A stretch of 64,000 nucleotides of DNA from Lentisphaera marina (GCF_028745505.1 NZ_JAQZZL010000003.1:1-64000); one strand, 5' to 3'. Counted from the first letter of the stretch, positions 17,551-27,878 are shown. Program-made: numbers and translations. Notes: generated by a model not told the origin, from the sequence alone.

Positions 17551-18660
17551 TTAATGGTGAGAGAAAATACGCTCTGGTGCGTGGTACAAAGCCACACCCA
17601 ATTCATTAGCGCGCTTAATCACATCTGCATCCTTTAATGAACCGGCAGGTGCAATGACTGCCGTAACACCAGCTGCCGCAGCAGTTTCTACACCATCTGC
17701 AAAAGGAAAGAAACCATCACTGGACATTACTGAACCTTGAATATCTTCCTCACCCTCATACTTAAGTTTAAACTTAGCAATAGCTTGTTCAATAGCTCCA
17801 ACACGATCTTGCTCACCTGTACCAACTGAAACAGTCGTACCATTTTTCACAAGAACAACGCCATTGGAACGAACATTAATATTGAAGTACCAAGCCGCTA
17901 ACATATCTTTCTTTTCTTGCTCAGAAGCTTGCACAGTTGATTCTTGAAAACCACAAGCTTTATTTTCACCGGTTGCCGGTTTCAAATCTGCAATACTTTT
18001 TAGTGATGTGGTTAAAGGAGCCGCAATTACAATGGAGCCATCTGCTAAAGTCTTTAAGCTATTGTGACGATCGGCTTCTTCACCAGTATAACGTGGTAAA
18101 TCGCTCAAATTACCACACTGAAGAATACGAATAGCTTTATTCATTTTTACATCAGGATTAGTAAATACAGCCATCGCCGCTTCATCTACTTCAGGAGCTA
18201 CAACACATTCAACAAATGAAGACATAATCTCTTTGGCCGTAGCTTCATCAACAGTCGTGTTAAAAGCAATCGTACTACCAAAAGCCGCTCTTGGATCTGC
18301 ATCACGAGCTTGGACATAAGCTGTAAAAACATCTTTAGCCGTAGCTGCGCCAGAAGGGTTAACGTGCTTCATAACTGCACAAGTTGGCTCATCAAAAAAT
18401 TTCACGATGTTTAAAGCATAAGAAATATCTTCTAAGTTTGTCTGAGAAAGACCACTCTTACCGTTTTTTAAAACTTTGAGATCGCCAATAGGACTTGCGA
18501 CTCCAGCAGGCTTGTAAAAAGCAGCTGTTTGGTGAGGGTTAGTACCGTAACGCAGGTCATCAACTTTTGAATAGTCAGCACCACAGATAACAAGATTGTC
18601 TTCATAGGAACCCTCATTACGATTGAGGTATGCACTTCTAGATAAAGTCTTTTCAGACAT
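17551..18660 (-). CDS. Stand-alone AICAR transformylase (PurH C-terminal half)
   Basis: It transfers a formyl group from 10-formyltetrahydrofolate to AICAR to give FAICAR, the penultimate step of IMP synthesis. The motifs RYGTNPHQ (near 37-44), the KHVNPSGAA active-site block (near 98-106) and RSNGVVLVKN are characteristic. The usual bifunctional PurH has about 520 residues with an N-terminal IMP cyclohydrolase; here the 369 residues begin directly with a short lead-in to the transformylase. IMP cyclohydrolase must therefore be encoded elsewhere. The next upstream gene (18663) ends 2 bp before this start. Confidence 0.93.
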   Translation of the reverse strand: MSEKTLSRSAYLNRNEGSYEDNLVICGADYSKVDDLRYGTNPHQTAAFYKPAGVASPIGDLKVLKNGKSGLSQTNLEDISYALNIVKFFDEPTCAVMKHVNPSGAATAKDVFTAYVQARDADPRAAFGSTIAFNTTVDEATAKEIMSSFVECVVAPEVDEAAMAVFTNPDVKMNKAIRILQCGNLSDLPRYTGEEADRHNSLKTLADGSIVIAAPLTTSLKSIADLKPATGENKACGFQESTVQASEQEKKDMLAAWYFNINVRSNGVVLVKNGTTVSVGTGEQDRVGAIEQAIAKFKLKYEGEEDIQGSVMSSDGFFPFADGVETAAAAGVTAVIAPAGSLKDADVIKRANELGVALYHAPERIFSHH

Positions 18661-18662
18661 GA

Positions 18663-20594
18663 TTATTTTTCCTTTTTTGATGTTTGTAAATATTTTTTGA
18701 TGTTAATAGCGCCAGGTAAAACCGCAAGTAATTCAGGACTAGTTTCACTAAAAACAATAGTTAATTTATTAATGTAGTGATTACGCTTGGAGACTTGGAT
18801 ACCTTGTGCAAATTTTTGAAAATCTGAAATTGATAAATTTATTAATTGCGCCGAATAATTTGCACAAGCAGCAATATACCAAGTTGCGCTCGAATGTTCA
18901 TTCAGCCAAGCACTCGCTTTTTTCTGATCAAACTGAGCCCACCTTTTAAGCACGACAGAAACTAAGCTATAGTTGAGAAAATCATTACTTTCAGCAAAGT
19001 CTAAAAATCTCGGTATATTCTCCTCTTTCACTTCCCATGCCAAGAAGTTAACCACCAGATTACTCATATCCTTATCCTCTATACTCCTAAAGAGTGCCAG
19101 ACTCTCTGGGCTAAAAGTGTAATTGGGGTGGATCAATAATTGCGTCGTGTATAAATCTCTAAGCTTTGAGCCCGTTATTTTATCGCGAGAAGATTTTATT
19201 TGTTTTTTACTGAGTTGATATTTTATAACTGAGCTCAACATGTGCTTAACGCTTGCTAAATAATCATCATATATTTCTTTTGCATTTATAAATGAGGAAT
19301 TTAGAAGATCATCAATCAGTGGCTTTTTATTAACTTCAGCTGGGAAGTTTTCTACAAAATAAGAAGATAACTGAAGGTTCTTAGTCATCCCTGAAACAAG
19401 GTCATCCTGACTATAAAATATCAATTCTCTTAATAGACTCTTTGGCGTTTCGCTTATTAGCCAATCAAAGGCTTTCTGTGGGTTTTTATCCGCGAAGCCA
19501 CGTAAGAGCGAAGAACGTATCTCCCCCAACTCACGCAATTCAAGTACACTTAGATCTGCCATCAAACGACTTGGGTTTTCTTTGGCGAGTTTACTATTGA
19601 CTAGGTTTTTAAATTTTTTCAGTTCTTTTTTGGAACGAATTTTACTTAAATAATTTTCTTTTGGCTTAGTTTTCTTACCAACCGAAGTCACTGCGATCCA
19701 GCCATAACATAAATCTTTTTTGTAAGACGAAAGACTAAGTACTTTTTTGAGAATCACTTTTTCGTTTTTTGGAAAAGCTCTTTCTATAAAATCTTTCAAA
19801 TAGGCTTCACGTTTCTCTGGTTCTAAGCTAATAAAAATCCAATCGAGATAAGACACCGCATTAGTGGCGCAATTGAGTAAAAAGACGAAACGAATCAACT
19901 TTTCTTTATCGGGGTTTTTGGAGTTCACCATCCATTTATAGGCTTTCGCAAAGTCATTTTGTGCCCAAGTATTCAAAGTTAAAAGAAGTAGATTCTCATA
20001 CTCAGGTAAAACTTTTAGGTCATCCAAATAACTGACGGCTTGTTCGGGTCTACTTTGAGCCCAAATTAAATAGATTCCTTCTAGAGTGTACGAACGCCAA
20101 TCTCTTTGTTTTAAATTCAAAGCTAATTTTATACCGTGGTAAGGCGATAACTCCCCACGGTCAACAACCGCACGTAGTAAGCCCTCTTCAATAAAGGCTT
20201 GATCTTGATTTGAAATCAACCATTCGCCACACTCTTGAGGTGAGCTTAGCATCCACATGGGTAAAAGTTCACTAAAAACTAGTGATTTACGCTCATTTGA
20301 TTCCAGACTGAGTGCCCAAGCCAAAGTGCCTTGAGCATTCTCCCTTATCCAAGCTTGAAGGGACTCCTGAAAATAAGTGGTATTTGCCGAGATTTCAGTT
20401 TCCGGCAATTCACCGATTGCAGGTGTTGAGTTCTCTTCTAGAGACGTAGGCTTTTTTATTGCCTTGGTAAGCTCAACTAAGTCTTCGGCTTTATATTTTT
20501 CTTTAGCTCTTGCTCCACGCCAGCTCAAAACTGATACATAAACCGCCATGGCAGCACATAGAGCGATTAAAGCGCGGAGAGATAAGCGAATCAT
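18663..20594 (-). CDS. Membrane-anchored helical-repeat protein, 643 aa
   Basis: An N-terminal helix (residues 3-24) anchors or exports the protein. The rest consists of alpha-helical repeats with a recurring signature of Ala, three residues, Trp: TLAWALS, CGEWLIS, KAYKWMV, KAFDWLIS, KASAWLNEH. Families with this 'PxxAxxW' pattern are common in Verrucomicrobia and relatives and lack a known role. It lies tightly between the phosphatase gene (3 bp) and the transformylase gene (2 bp), probably as one operon. Confidence 0.65.
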   Translation of the reverse strand: MIRLSLRALIALCAAMAVYVSVLSWRGARAKEKYKAEDLVELTKAIKKPTSLEENSTPAIGELPETEISANTTYFQESLQAWIRENAQGTLAWALSLESNERKSLVFSELLPMWMLSSPQECGEWLISNQDQAFIEEGLLRAVVDRGELSPYHGIKLALNLKQRDWRSYTLEGIYLIWAQSRPEQAVSYLDDLKVLPEYENLLLLTLNTWAQNDFAKAYKWMVNSKNPDKEKLIRFVFLLNCATNAVSYLDWIFISLEPEKREAYLKDFIERAFPKNEKVILKKVLSLSSYKKDLCYGWIAVTSVGKKTKPKENYLSKIRSKKELKKFKNLVNSKLAKENPSRLMADLSVLELRELGEIRSSLLRGFADKNPQKAFDWLISETPKSLLRELIFYSQDDLVSGMTKNLQLSSYFVENFPAEVNKKPLIDDLLNSSFINAKEIYDDYLASVKHMLSSVIKYQLSKKQIKSSRDKITGSKLRDLYTTQLLIHPNYTFSPESLALFRSIEDKDMSNLVVNFLAWEVKEENIPRFLDFAESNDFLNYSLVSVVLKRWAQFDQKKASAWLNEHSSATWYIAACANYSAQLINLSISDFQKFAQGIQVSKRNHYINKLTIVFSETSPELLAVLPGAINIKKYLQTSKKEK

Positions 20595-20597
20595 TTT

Positions 20598-21053
20598 TTA
20601 GCGTGATCTAACAACCCGATCAGCTAGCTCAGCCAATGCAGGCATCATATTTAAGAAGCATTGCTGATACATTTCATCATCTCCACCAACGGGATCTTCG
20701 ACACCTAACTTACTGTCGAGTAAAGTTAGTAAGAGGCGAGCTTTTTCTTTGGCTTCTGGAAAATCTTTAGTCAATTCATTGAGCTGAGCTTTCTCCATAC
20801 AAAAGATCGCTTCGCAATCACTTACCATCTCAGCCGTAACACGACGAGAAATATGATTTTCAATAACGACACCTAGGTTGGACATAAGTTCAACAGCTAA
20901 TTCAGAGGCAGCAGCACCTTCAAGTGCTTGAGTACCAGCAGAGATCGCAGCAACACCCGTAATTTTATTTTGAGTGCACAAATGATTAAAAAAAGCGGCA
21001 GCCATAGGGCTACGACATGAATTGGCATTGCAGACAAAAAGAATATTCATCAT
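20598..21053 (-). CDS. Low-molecular-weight protein tyrosine phosphatase
   Basis: CX5R phosphate loop at Cys8-Arg14 (CNANSCRSP) and the acid loop EDPVGGDD near 118 define the LMW-PTP/arsenate reductase fold, 151 residues. The DP acid motif favours a phosphotyrosine phosphatase over arsenate reductase. Tyrosine-kinase partners (for example in polysaccharide export) are not in the window. Two consecutive ATGs at the start leave a one-residue ambiguity. It heads the cluster 21053 to 17551. Confidence 0.88.
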   Translation of the reverse strand: MMNILFVCNANSCRSPMAAAFFNHLCTQNKITGVAAISAGTQALEGAAASELAVELMSNLGVVIENHISRRVTAEMVSDCEAIFCMEKAQLNELTKDFPEAKEKARLLLTLLDSKLGVEDPVGGDDEMYQQCFLNMMPALAELADRVVRSR

Positions 21054-21141
21054 TTATCCTGTATCTTAAAATTTATTAAATATAAAAACTTAAGGTAATG
21101 CAAAAATCATTTTTCACCTCATTGAACAATGATAAAATGAC

Positions 21142-22512
21142 TTATTTATCTGCCCAACCCCAACGTTTTGAAAAAGGCCAAAAAACGGCAAAGGCTGTAC
21201 CCATTAGGTTTTCACGTGGGACTGTGGCCCAATAGCGGCTATCTAGGCTATTATTGCTATTGTCACCCAACATGTAGTACTGATCTTCACCCATAGTGAA
21301 AAGATCTGCGTCTTCAGTAAACTCCATCTTGTAGCCATTATTAAATTCAGCTTTAACTAAATAAGGCACGTAAGAATCAGATCGATAAAATAAAATTGCG
21401 TCATTTGTCGTAACTTTAATCATATTATCACCCAAATCTTCTACAGGCTTAGTTTTATTCCCCAGTGCAATCGAATAAGCATAACGCTCATTAAGGGGCA
21501 CTCGTTTATAACCATTAAAACCATCTTTTTTACTCATGACATTTGCAAATCCCTGATGAATTTGGTCCATTTTTACAAATTGTTCTTCACCTTGTTTACG
21601 CAAGTATAAATCACGGTTTGAATCAATTTTTAAAGTATCACCAGGTAGCCCTGCCAAGCGTTTAATATAAAATTGCCCGCCTAAACTTTTACCATCATAC
21701 TGCTTAATATTTTTAGTCTCAAAAACGGCAATATCACCCCTTCTCGGCTCGCGTAAATTATACACATAGCGATTAACGAATAAATTATCACCGGTCTCTA
21801 CATAACCATTCATTTTCTGAGAACCCGAATCAGCATACTTCGATTTTGACCATAATTCGTAAGCCTCGGCAAGGTGCTTCATTTGCCCTGGGAAGTCATT
21901 TTTCTCGCCTTGGTTCACGGTGTAATAAGTACGAGTAAACAATTTTTGAACTAAAAAATTTCTTTTATCATCAAGCTGCTCCGTAGCACCAATAATAGGA
22001 ACATCATCATTAAAATATGAACGCCCAAAATAGATGGGGTAGAGATAATTTTCACGGAATTTTTCGACTTTAGAATCGTCTTCTAAATAAACATTAATTC
22101 CGTGAAGCGTGGGACGCATTGAGTTGGTTGGAATCTTAAATGGCTGTAAAATAACAGCTCTAAAGGCAAAGGCTATAGCCACAACAACCACGAAACCTTC
22201 GATCTTAGCGCCCCAATCTGAGTACTTCTTGCGAGGAATTTTGTTATTCACCGCATCGAGTCTTTCTTCAATTTTTTCTACTTCAGCAGACTTATCTTTT
22301 AGAGCCGCTTGAACTTCTTTGCGTAAATCGCGCAATTCCTGATTCAGCGCCTCGGGGTATAAATCTTCATTCATACGAGTTTCGTGTTTAAGAAAACGTA
22401 AGAACTCTTTGAGCTTACGCTGACGTTTAACCGATGCAGTCAGAGCCACATGAGCCCACACAGCCCAGGAAATGACTATAACTAATAAAATATGAAGATA
22501 TAAATCGCCCAT
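21142..22512 (-). CDS. lepB: Signal peptidase I (enlarged)
   Basis: It removes signal peptides at the outer face of the inner membrane. Two N-terminal helices (about 5-27 and 104-123) are separated by a charged coiled-coil stretch (about 40-92). The nucleophile is Ser131 in PTNSMRPTLHG, the general base Lys284 in FYIKRLAGLPGD, and box E is GDNSNNSLDSRYW near 417. At 456 residues it is larger than most; much of the extra lies between Ser131 and Lys284. The start is 3 bp after the lepA stop, the classical lepA-lepB pairing. Confidence 0.95.
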   Translation of the reverse strand: MGDLYLHILLVIVISWAVWAHVALTASVKRQRKLKEFLRFLKHETRMNEDLYPEALNQELRDLRKEVQAALKDKSAEVEKIEERLDAVNNKIPRKKYSDWGAKIEGFVVVVAIAFAFRAVILQPFKIPTNSMRPTLHGINVYLEDDSKVEKFRENYLYPIYFGRSYFNDDVPIIGATEQLDDKRNFLVQKLFTRTYYTVNQGEKNDFPGQMKHLAEAYELWSKSKYADSGSQKMNGYVETGDNLFVNRYVYNLREPRRGDIAVFETKNIKQYDGKSLGGQFYIKRLAGLPGDTLKIDSNRDLYLRKQGEEQFVKMDQIHQGFANVMSKKDGFNGYKRVPLNERYAYSIALGNKTKPVEDLGDNMIKVTTNDAILFYRSDSYVPYLVKAEFNNGYKMEFTEDADLFTMGEDQYYMLGDNSNNSLDSRYWATVPRENLMGTAFAVFWPFSKRWGWADK

Positions 22513-22515
22513 GAA

Positions 22516-24321
22516 TTACTCCGAAGTCGAGGCCTTAAGCACCTGGACAAAAGCTTCCTGAGGAATATTCACTGTACCAATCTGCTTCATGCGTTTCTTA
22601 CCTTCTTTCTGCTTTTCAAGAAGTTTTCTCTTACGTGAAACATCGCCACCATAACATTTGGCAATTACGTTTTTGCGAAGAGCGCTAATTGTTTCACGTG
22701 CAACAATTTTACCACCAACACATGCCTGAATTGCAATGGCAAACATTTGACGTGGAACTACTTCTTTCAAACGTTCGGCAATTTTACGGCCACGTGATTC
22801 AGCGTGGTCGCGATGCACAATAGATGCAAAGGCATCAATGGGATCACCATTAACTTGTAGATCTAATTTAACGAGAGGAGCTTGCTGGTAACCGCTTGGT
22901 TCATAGTTCATCGAACCATAACCACGAGTCATAGATTTGAGGCGGTCATTAAAGTCAATAACAATTTCATGCAAAGGTAAAGTTGCAGTCAACATAACAT
23001 GACGATCATCCACTGCTTGAGTATTTTCACAAAGCCCACGTTTTTCCATAATCAAACTCATAGCGGCACCAATGTAGTCATGCGGGATCATGATATTAGC
23101 TTTAATTACTGGCTCTTCGATATAATCAATTGTTGATGGATCAGGTAAATAAACGGGGTTATCCACTTCTAGCTTTTCACCACTTTTTAAGTAGACATGG
23201 TAAATAACTGAAGGGTAAGTCGAAATAATATCCATACCATAGTGACGTCTTAAACGCTCCTGGATAATCTCCATATGCAAGAGACCTAGAAAACCACAGC
23301 GAAAACCAAAGCCCAAGGCGGCCGAAGACTCTGCTTGGTAAATAAAAGAAGGGTCGTTCAATTGCAATTTACCCATACTCAAACGCAAAGCTTCAAAGTC
23401 GGCACTATCAATTGGGTAGATCCCCGAATAAACCATTGGTAAAACTTCTTCAAAACCGTCCAAGGCTTTTTCTACTGGAAAGGCTTTAGATGTAATTGTA
23501 TCACCAATTTTTGATTCAGCTGTATCTTTAATATTAGCAATAAGATAACCTACTGAACCTTCCGTAAGCTCACTTAAAGCTTTCATTTTTGGCGTAAAAA
23601 CACCCACTTCTTTAACTTCGTAGGATTTATTGGTCTGCATCATAGTAATTTGATCACCAGCCTTCGCAGTTCCTGAAACAACGCGAACATAGTTAATCAC
23701 ACCGCGATATGAATCATAACTTGAGTCGACGATTAAACTTGCCAGGCGATCTTCTTCTGGATCTGGAGGACAAGGGATACGATCAATAATTGCTTCAATG
23801 ATTTCAGGGATACCCTCGCCAGATTTAGCGGAACAAAGAAGTGCTTCTTCACTTGGAATGGCTAAAATCTCTTCCAATTGCTCATAACACATAGCTAAAT
23901 CAGTCGCAGGTAAATCAATTTTATTGAGCACAGGGATAATTGTTAAACCCTGCTTCATTGCTAAGTTAATATTCGCTACCGTCTGTGCCTGTACACCTTG
24001 AGTTGCATCAATAATTAGAACTGCGCCTTCACAAGCGGCTAATGATCGACTCACTTCATAAGCAAAGTCCACGTGACCTGGAGTATCGATTAAATTAAGT
24101 TCGTATACTTCCTCATCCTTAGCCTTATAAGCCATAGTAACGGGGTGAGCTTTAATGGTGATTCCGCGCTCGCGCTCCAAATCCATATTATCCAATAACT
24201 GCTCTTCCATTTCACGATCACTTACCGTGTTGGTCATCTGTAAAAGCCTGTCAGCCAATGTCGATTTACCATGATCGATATGAGCAATAATACTAAAATT
24301 TCGGATTTTGTTTCTTTCCAT
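22516..24321 (-). CDS. lepA: Elongation factor 4 (LepA)
   Basis: A ribosome-associated translational GTPase. G1 is AHIDHGKST, DTPGH is G3 and NKIDLP is G4; the C-terminal LepA-specific domain ends in KRKLLEKQKEGKKRMKQIG. The ATG at 24321 gives 601 residues, the family norm. An in-frame ATG at 24363 would add 14 residues and has no visible ribosome binding site, so the shorter form is preferred with moderate certainty. It is followed after 3 bp by lepB. Confidence 0.96.
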   Translation of the reverse strand: MERNKIRNFSIIAHIDHGKSTLADRLLQMTNTVSDREMEEQLLDNMDLERERGITIKAHPVTMAYKAKDEEVYELNLIDTPGHVDFAYEVSRSLAACEGAVLIIDATQGVQAQTVANINLAMKQGLTIIPVLNKIDLPATDLAMCYEQLEEILAIPSEEALLCSAKSGEGIPEIIEAIIDRIPCPPDPEEDRLASLIVDSSYDSYRGVINYVRVVSGTAKAGDQITMMQTNKSYEVKEVGVFTPKMKALSELTEGSVGYLIANIKDTAESKIGDTITSKAFPVEKALDGFEEVLPMVYSGIYPIDSADFEALRLSMGKLQLNDPSFIYQAESSAALGFGFRCGFLGLLHMEIIQERLRRHYGMDIISTYPSVIYHVYLKSGEKLEVDNPVYLPDPSTIDYIEEPVIKANIMIPHDYIGAAMSLIMEKRGLCENTQAVDDRHVMLTATLPLHEIVIDFNDRLKSMTRGYGSMNYEPSGYQQAPLVKLDLQVNGDPIDAFASIVHRDHAESRGRKIAERLKEVVPRQMFAIAIQACVGGKIVARETISALRKNVIAKCYGGDVSRKRKLLEKQKEGKKRMKQIGTVNIPQEAFVQVLKASTSE

Positions 24322-24559
24322 AGTGTCTATCTCTAAAGTTATTTTGTTTTGAGCGCTATCCATAAATGATTCATCAAGGCACTCTAATCTAAATTAATCC
24401 TTTGAGGATAATCGTTTTAACCATCAATTCAACACTAACACAAAGCAAACTGACTGATCATAAAGATCAAATATATTAATCCGCTCTAAACAAACAAATG
24501 ACTTTTTTTCAAAACTCATTATATTGCCCCACTTTGATAATTTAACATTAGGAAACAAG

Positions 24560-25042
24560 ATGGATCCAGAAGACGCACTCATTGAAAAAATTCAAAACAA
24601 TTTAAGCAACAATGGCTTCCCAGAGAAAATCGTTGCCTTCCCAATAGACAAGATCCAAGCCATCGTAGAGAAAGATCAACTAGAATTAGATATGATCTTA
24701 TCACGCCTATCCATGGCGGGTATCTACTCAGAAGAACAAGGCGATAAATTAATCTTCTCATCTTCTCCTGACAGCTTCAGCACTCAGAATGATGAATCTA
24801 ATGAAGATCCCGCAACAGCCACTGATGGTCTTGGTGATTTACTCAAAGGACTCGGAGATCTACCCTTTGATCCCGCATCTTTTGCAGGAAAATCGAAAGA
24901 CGACATAATGAACATGGGTAAAGAAATGATGGAGAAAATGTCTGAGACTGATAAAGCTGAACTCTTTCAGAAATTCATGTCTATGCCCGCTGAACAAAAA
25001 GAAAAGCTCATGGGAAAAGCAAAAGATTTTAATCTTTTTTAA
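24560..25042 (+). CDS. Hypothetical acidic protein, 160 aa
   Basis: The family is not recognised. The ATG at 24560 has AGGAAACA just upstream and is preferred to the ATG at 24524. The N-terminal 60 residues look like a small helical domain, possibly winged-helix-like. The middle (about 75-115) is low-complexity, rich in Ser, Asp, Gly and Pro, and the last 45 residues form an amphipathic Met/Lys/Glu-rich helix. No export signal is seen. It is divergent from lepA and convergent with the gene at 25071. Confidence 0.55.
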   Translation: MDPEDALIEKIQNNLSNNGFPEKIVAFPIDKIQAIVEKDQLELDMILSRLSMAGIYSEEQGDKLIFSSSPDSFSTQNDESNEDPATATDGLGDLLKGLGDLPFDPASFAGKSKDDIMNMGKEMMEKMSETDKAELFQKFMSMPAEQKEKLMGKAKDFNLF

Positions 25043-25070
25043 AAGCTACGCCAAGAATATAAAATAGAAC

Positions 25071-25595
25071 TCAGTGGTCGTCTAAAGAACGCCTACTGAG
25101 CTCAACCCACATGGCTGCTTCATCTTCAAGCTGACCTTGCTTACGAACTTCTATCCAAGAATCCAAAGTTGTGTGTGAGCCATTATCCAAATAATCGTTA
25201 ATAAGTTCTTCCCAATCGTCTCTTGGGTACCAATGAGAACTCATGATGTCATACTCCATCACTGACTGTAACTCTTTTGGGATTTGCTCTATAGAGTCTT
25301 TATCTAGGTACTCACAGCCCTGCAAGAGAACAATTACCGCTTCTCGATCAATATGCTTTAGGTCAGAATACTGAGGTTTCAAAGGTAGCTTTTCGCTAAT
25401 ATCCGGAAAACACTGCTCTAAAGCCAAGCCCTGAATAGGCTCGATTTCATCTAAGCTCAAACGCTCATCAAGCTCTTTCTGTAAAAGTCCCTCAAGTAAA
25501 AGGGAGATATCTTCATCAGGACCTAAACGAGGCAGTATTTTCTTCAGTAAATCCTGCGACAAAGGAACATTAAGGTCTTTTTTATCCTTAGCCAA
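25071..25595 (-). CDS. Hypothetical acidic protein, 174 aa
   Basis: I do not recognise this soluble, acidic protein. It is rich in Leu, Asp and Glu and has a Trp/Tyr-containing central patch (SSHWYPRDDWEELINDYLD). Its start is 3 bp downstream of the LptD-like stop, so it is translated from the same mRNA. A role with the outer-membrane protein is only suggested by that linkage. Confidence 0.6.
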   Translation of the reverse strand: MAKDKKDLNVPLSQDLLKKILPRLGPDEDISLLLEGLLQKELDERLSLDEIEPIQGLALEQCFPDISEKLPLKPQYSDLKHIDREAVIVLLQGCEYLDKDSIEQIPKELQSVMEYDIMSSHWYPRDDWEELINDYLDNGSHTTLDSWIEVRKQGQLEDEAAMWVELSRRSLDDH

Positions 25596-25598
25596 GAC

Positions 25599-27878
25599 CT
25601 ATTCCTTGAGCCCTATATTACTACCTGGATAGGCATTAAGATAGAAGTATACCATAATGCGATATTCATCATCATAATCTTCAAAACGAACCGCACCCGT
25701 CCAAGCATGTAAACGGCGCTGCAGCTCAACCATGTAACGAATAAATTCATTTTCTTTAGGGTCATAACTTGCTCTAAAAGACAAAAAGTTGTTATACCAC
25801 AAACGATATCTCACCCCTGCTGTCAAAGTCTGTCTCTCTTCATAAAAACGAGAAAAACTTGATGCGTATGTTGAGCTATACATCGTTGAAGCATTTGAAT
25901 ACAAGTTTTGGCTCTCAAACTCATTTCTATAGAGATAATTCAAAGTGTACTGAAGTTTATCGGGATCTCCCACCGCGGCAGTAAGTGAAAAAATATTCAC
26001 ATCATTCTCTTCTAAGTCTACGATAATATCTGACTCGAAAGACAAATTATCCCTTGGGTCAAAGGTCACATTCGTACCCAAGTCGCCCACACCTTCACGA
26101 GCATCATCTTCATCACTCGGCAAATGAAAATCGACCCAAGTATTTACAGTAACCAAATTATGTACTTGACCATCTCTTCTTGTTTGAAAGCGGTTTTTAA
26201 CACCCGTACGCACCCAGTGCTGTTCGGCTATCCTATCGGTTTCATCAAAATAATACAAGTTTTCTCTATCTTCTGAAACATAAGGGATGTAGTTATGGTT
26301 CATGTAAGGCTCAATCACATGGCGCAAACCATTAACGTTCATCCATTCATTTTGAACATCGAGATTTACCTTATAAGCCTTGAAACTTAATTCATAACCA
26401 ATTTCCGCCACCAACCTAAGGGCATCATCACCGTCATCATCATAGTTGTTATACGTATAACCGGGATCATTATAAGGATCATTCCCATATATCAATCGAC
26501 TCAAGTCTTGATCACTCACATCACCATCACTTGTATCTGAGTAATAGGTCAACCTAACAGCTGCACGTGGCGTAAAATTCAGCCAATTATTTATTTTTGT
26601 GTTATAATGAATGGCATGTAAACTATCCAATCTTGCTGATTCATAATCTTCTAAATCAGAGATGGGATCATCATCAAAGTCGCGCCACTTTGCTTTATAG
26701 GAACCAAATTTATTTTCATTGGTGTAATAAAAATCACTATTAGCTATACGATAATTCGGCAAGTCATAGCGTAACTCGGGGAGACGTTCAACAGTGGAAT
26801 CAAAGTCATTTAAACGTGCATTCGCACCTAATGATAGAGAGTAGTTGTCACTTAAATATTCCAAGTCAACATAATTGAGCGATGAGTCAAAGTTTTTATC
26901 AAAAGAGCTTCCGTTCTCAACATAATCTTCTTTATACTGTAAATCAGAAGTCAAATCCAATTTCAAACGCCAAGTAAGCTTATCCATTATATCCCAGCGA
27001 TGAAATACATCGACATTATACCTATCATCAGGCTCGTCAAATCTCTCGAAATCTTCTTCATCAAAATTTGCATCTGTATTGGGCATATAATAAAACAATG
27101 ATTTAAACTCGTGATTTTTACCTTTGCTCTCTGTCGACACACCATAGGCCATGCCGTGATCTGCACGAAAATCAACCATTGGAGTTACTTTGACATTTTT
27201 ATTGACTTTAATCTCGCGACTAACGAGTAAAAAAGCTCCCCAATCTGAGCTATAACCTGGGACAACTTTAAATTGACCATCACTACCATCTAAGTGGCTT
27301 GTTAGATAAGGTAGATAAAAAATTGGAACATCTGCTACGTAGGTTTTAATTCCGTGGGCATCATATGAGCCATCTTCGTTATAAACGACCTTGTCTGCCT
27401 TCCAGTAATAGTGAACATCATGACCAAGATCACCAAGGTCACAAGTCGTAAACTTAACGTTATAGCCAGTAATAGTTTTATCTTCTTTACTCTCAATCTT
27501 GTCACCTAACAAATACCAAGAGCCAGTTTTCCCCTGGTATTCACCCACATTTATCACGCGGGTTTTTATGTTACCTGTAACTTCTTGAGCTTTGATTTCG
27601 TCTCCCGCCTCCAAGCCAGTGGCTACCACATTGCCAGTGGCTTTAAAATCAAATGTCTGAGTATTAACCTCAGCGTAATCACAAGTAATTAAACCTTTAC
27701 CTGTACTTATTCGCACATTATTCTTGAGGATGAAAGTATTTGTTTTTTGCTGAAACTCAGAAGAGTCAGCATTCACTTGAGAACCCTTAAAGTTAAAGAG
27801 CCCCTGAGCATTCAAGTCACTACTTGCTATAAAAATTATACTTAGACAAACTGTAAGCCAGTTATACATTCGTTTCAT
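25599..27878 (-). CDS. LptD/OstA-like outer-membrane assembly protein
   Basis: After a signal peptide (about residues 1-25), an OstA/LptA-like beta-jellyroll (about 30-150: VNADSSEFQQKTNTFILKNN and following strands) leads into a large beta-barrel rich in alternating aromatic strands and Asp/Tyr turns, ending in an amphipathic strand. This is the layout of LptD, which inserts lipopolysaccharide into the outer leaflet. At 759 residues it is close to E. coli LptD (784). Disulfide cysteines typical of proteobacterial LptD are not obvious. It supports a Gram-negative cell. An in-frame Met at residue 3 is an alternative start. Confidence 0.8.
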   Translation of the reverse strand: MKRMYNWLTVCLSIIFIASSDLNAQGLFNFKGSQVNADSSEFQQKTNTFILKNNVRISTGKGLITCDYAEVNTQTFDFKATGNVVATGLEAGDEIKAQEVTGNIKTRVINVGEYQGKTGSWYLLGDKIESKEDKTITGYNVKFTTCDLGDLGHDVHYYWKADKVVYNEDGSYDAHGIKTYVADVPIFYLPYLTSHLDGSDGQFKVVPGYSSDWGAFLLVSREIKVNKNVKVTPMVDFRADHGMAYGVSTESKGKNHEFKSLFYYMPNTDANFDEEDFERFDEPDDRYNVDVFHRWDIMDKLTWRLKLDLTSDLQYKEDYVENGSSFDKNFDSSLNYVDLEYLSDNYSLSLGANARLNDFDSTVERLPELRYDLPNYRIANSDFYYTNENKFGSYKAKWRDFDDDPISDLEDYESARLDSLHAIHYNTKINNWLNFTPRAAVRLTYYSDTSDGDVSDQDLSRLIYGNDPYNDPGYTYNNYDDDGDDALRLVAEIGYELSFKAYKVNLDVQNEWMNVNGLRHVIEPYMNHNYIPYVSEDRENLYYFDETDRIAEQHWVRTGVKNRFQTRRDGQVHNLVTVNTWVDFHLPSDEDDAREGVGDLGTNVTFDPRDNLSFESDIIVDLEENDVNIFSLTAAVGDPDKLQYTLNYLYRNEFESQNLYSNASTMYSSTYASSFSRFYEERQTLTAGVRYRLWYNNFLSFRASYDPKENEFIRYMVELQRRLHAWTGAVRFEDYDDEYRIMVYFYLNAYPGSNIGLKE

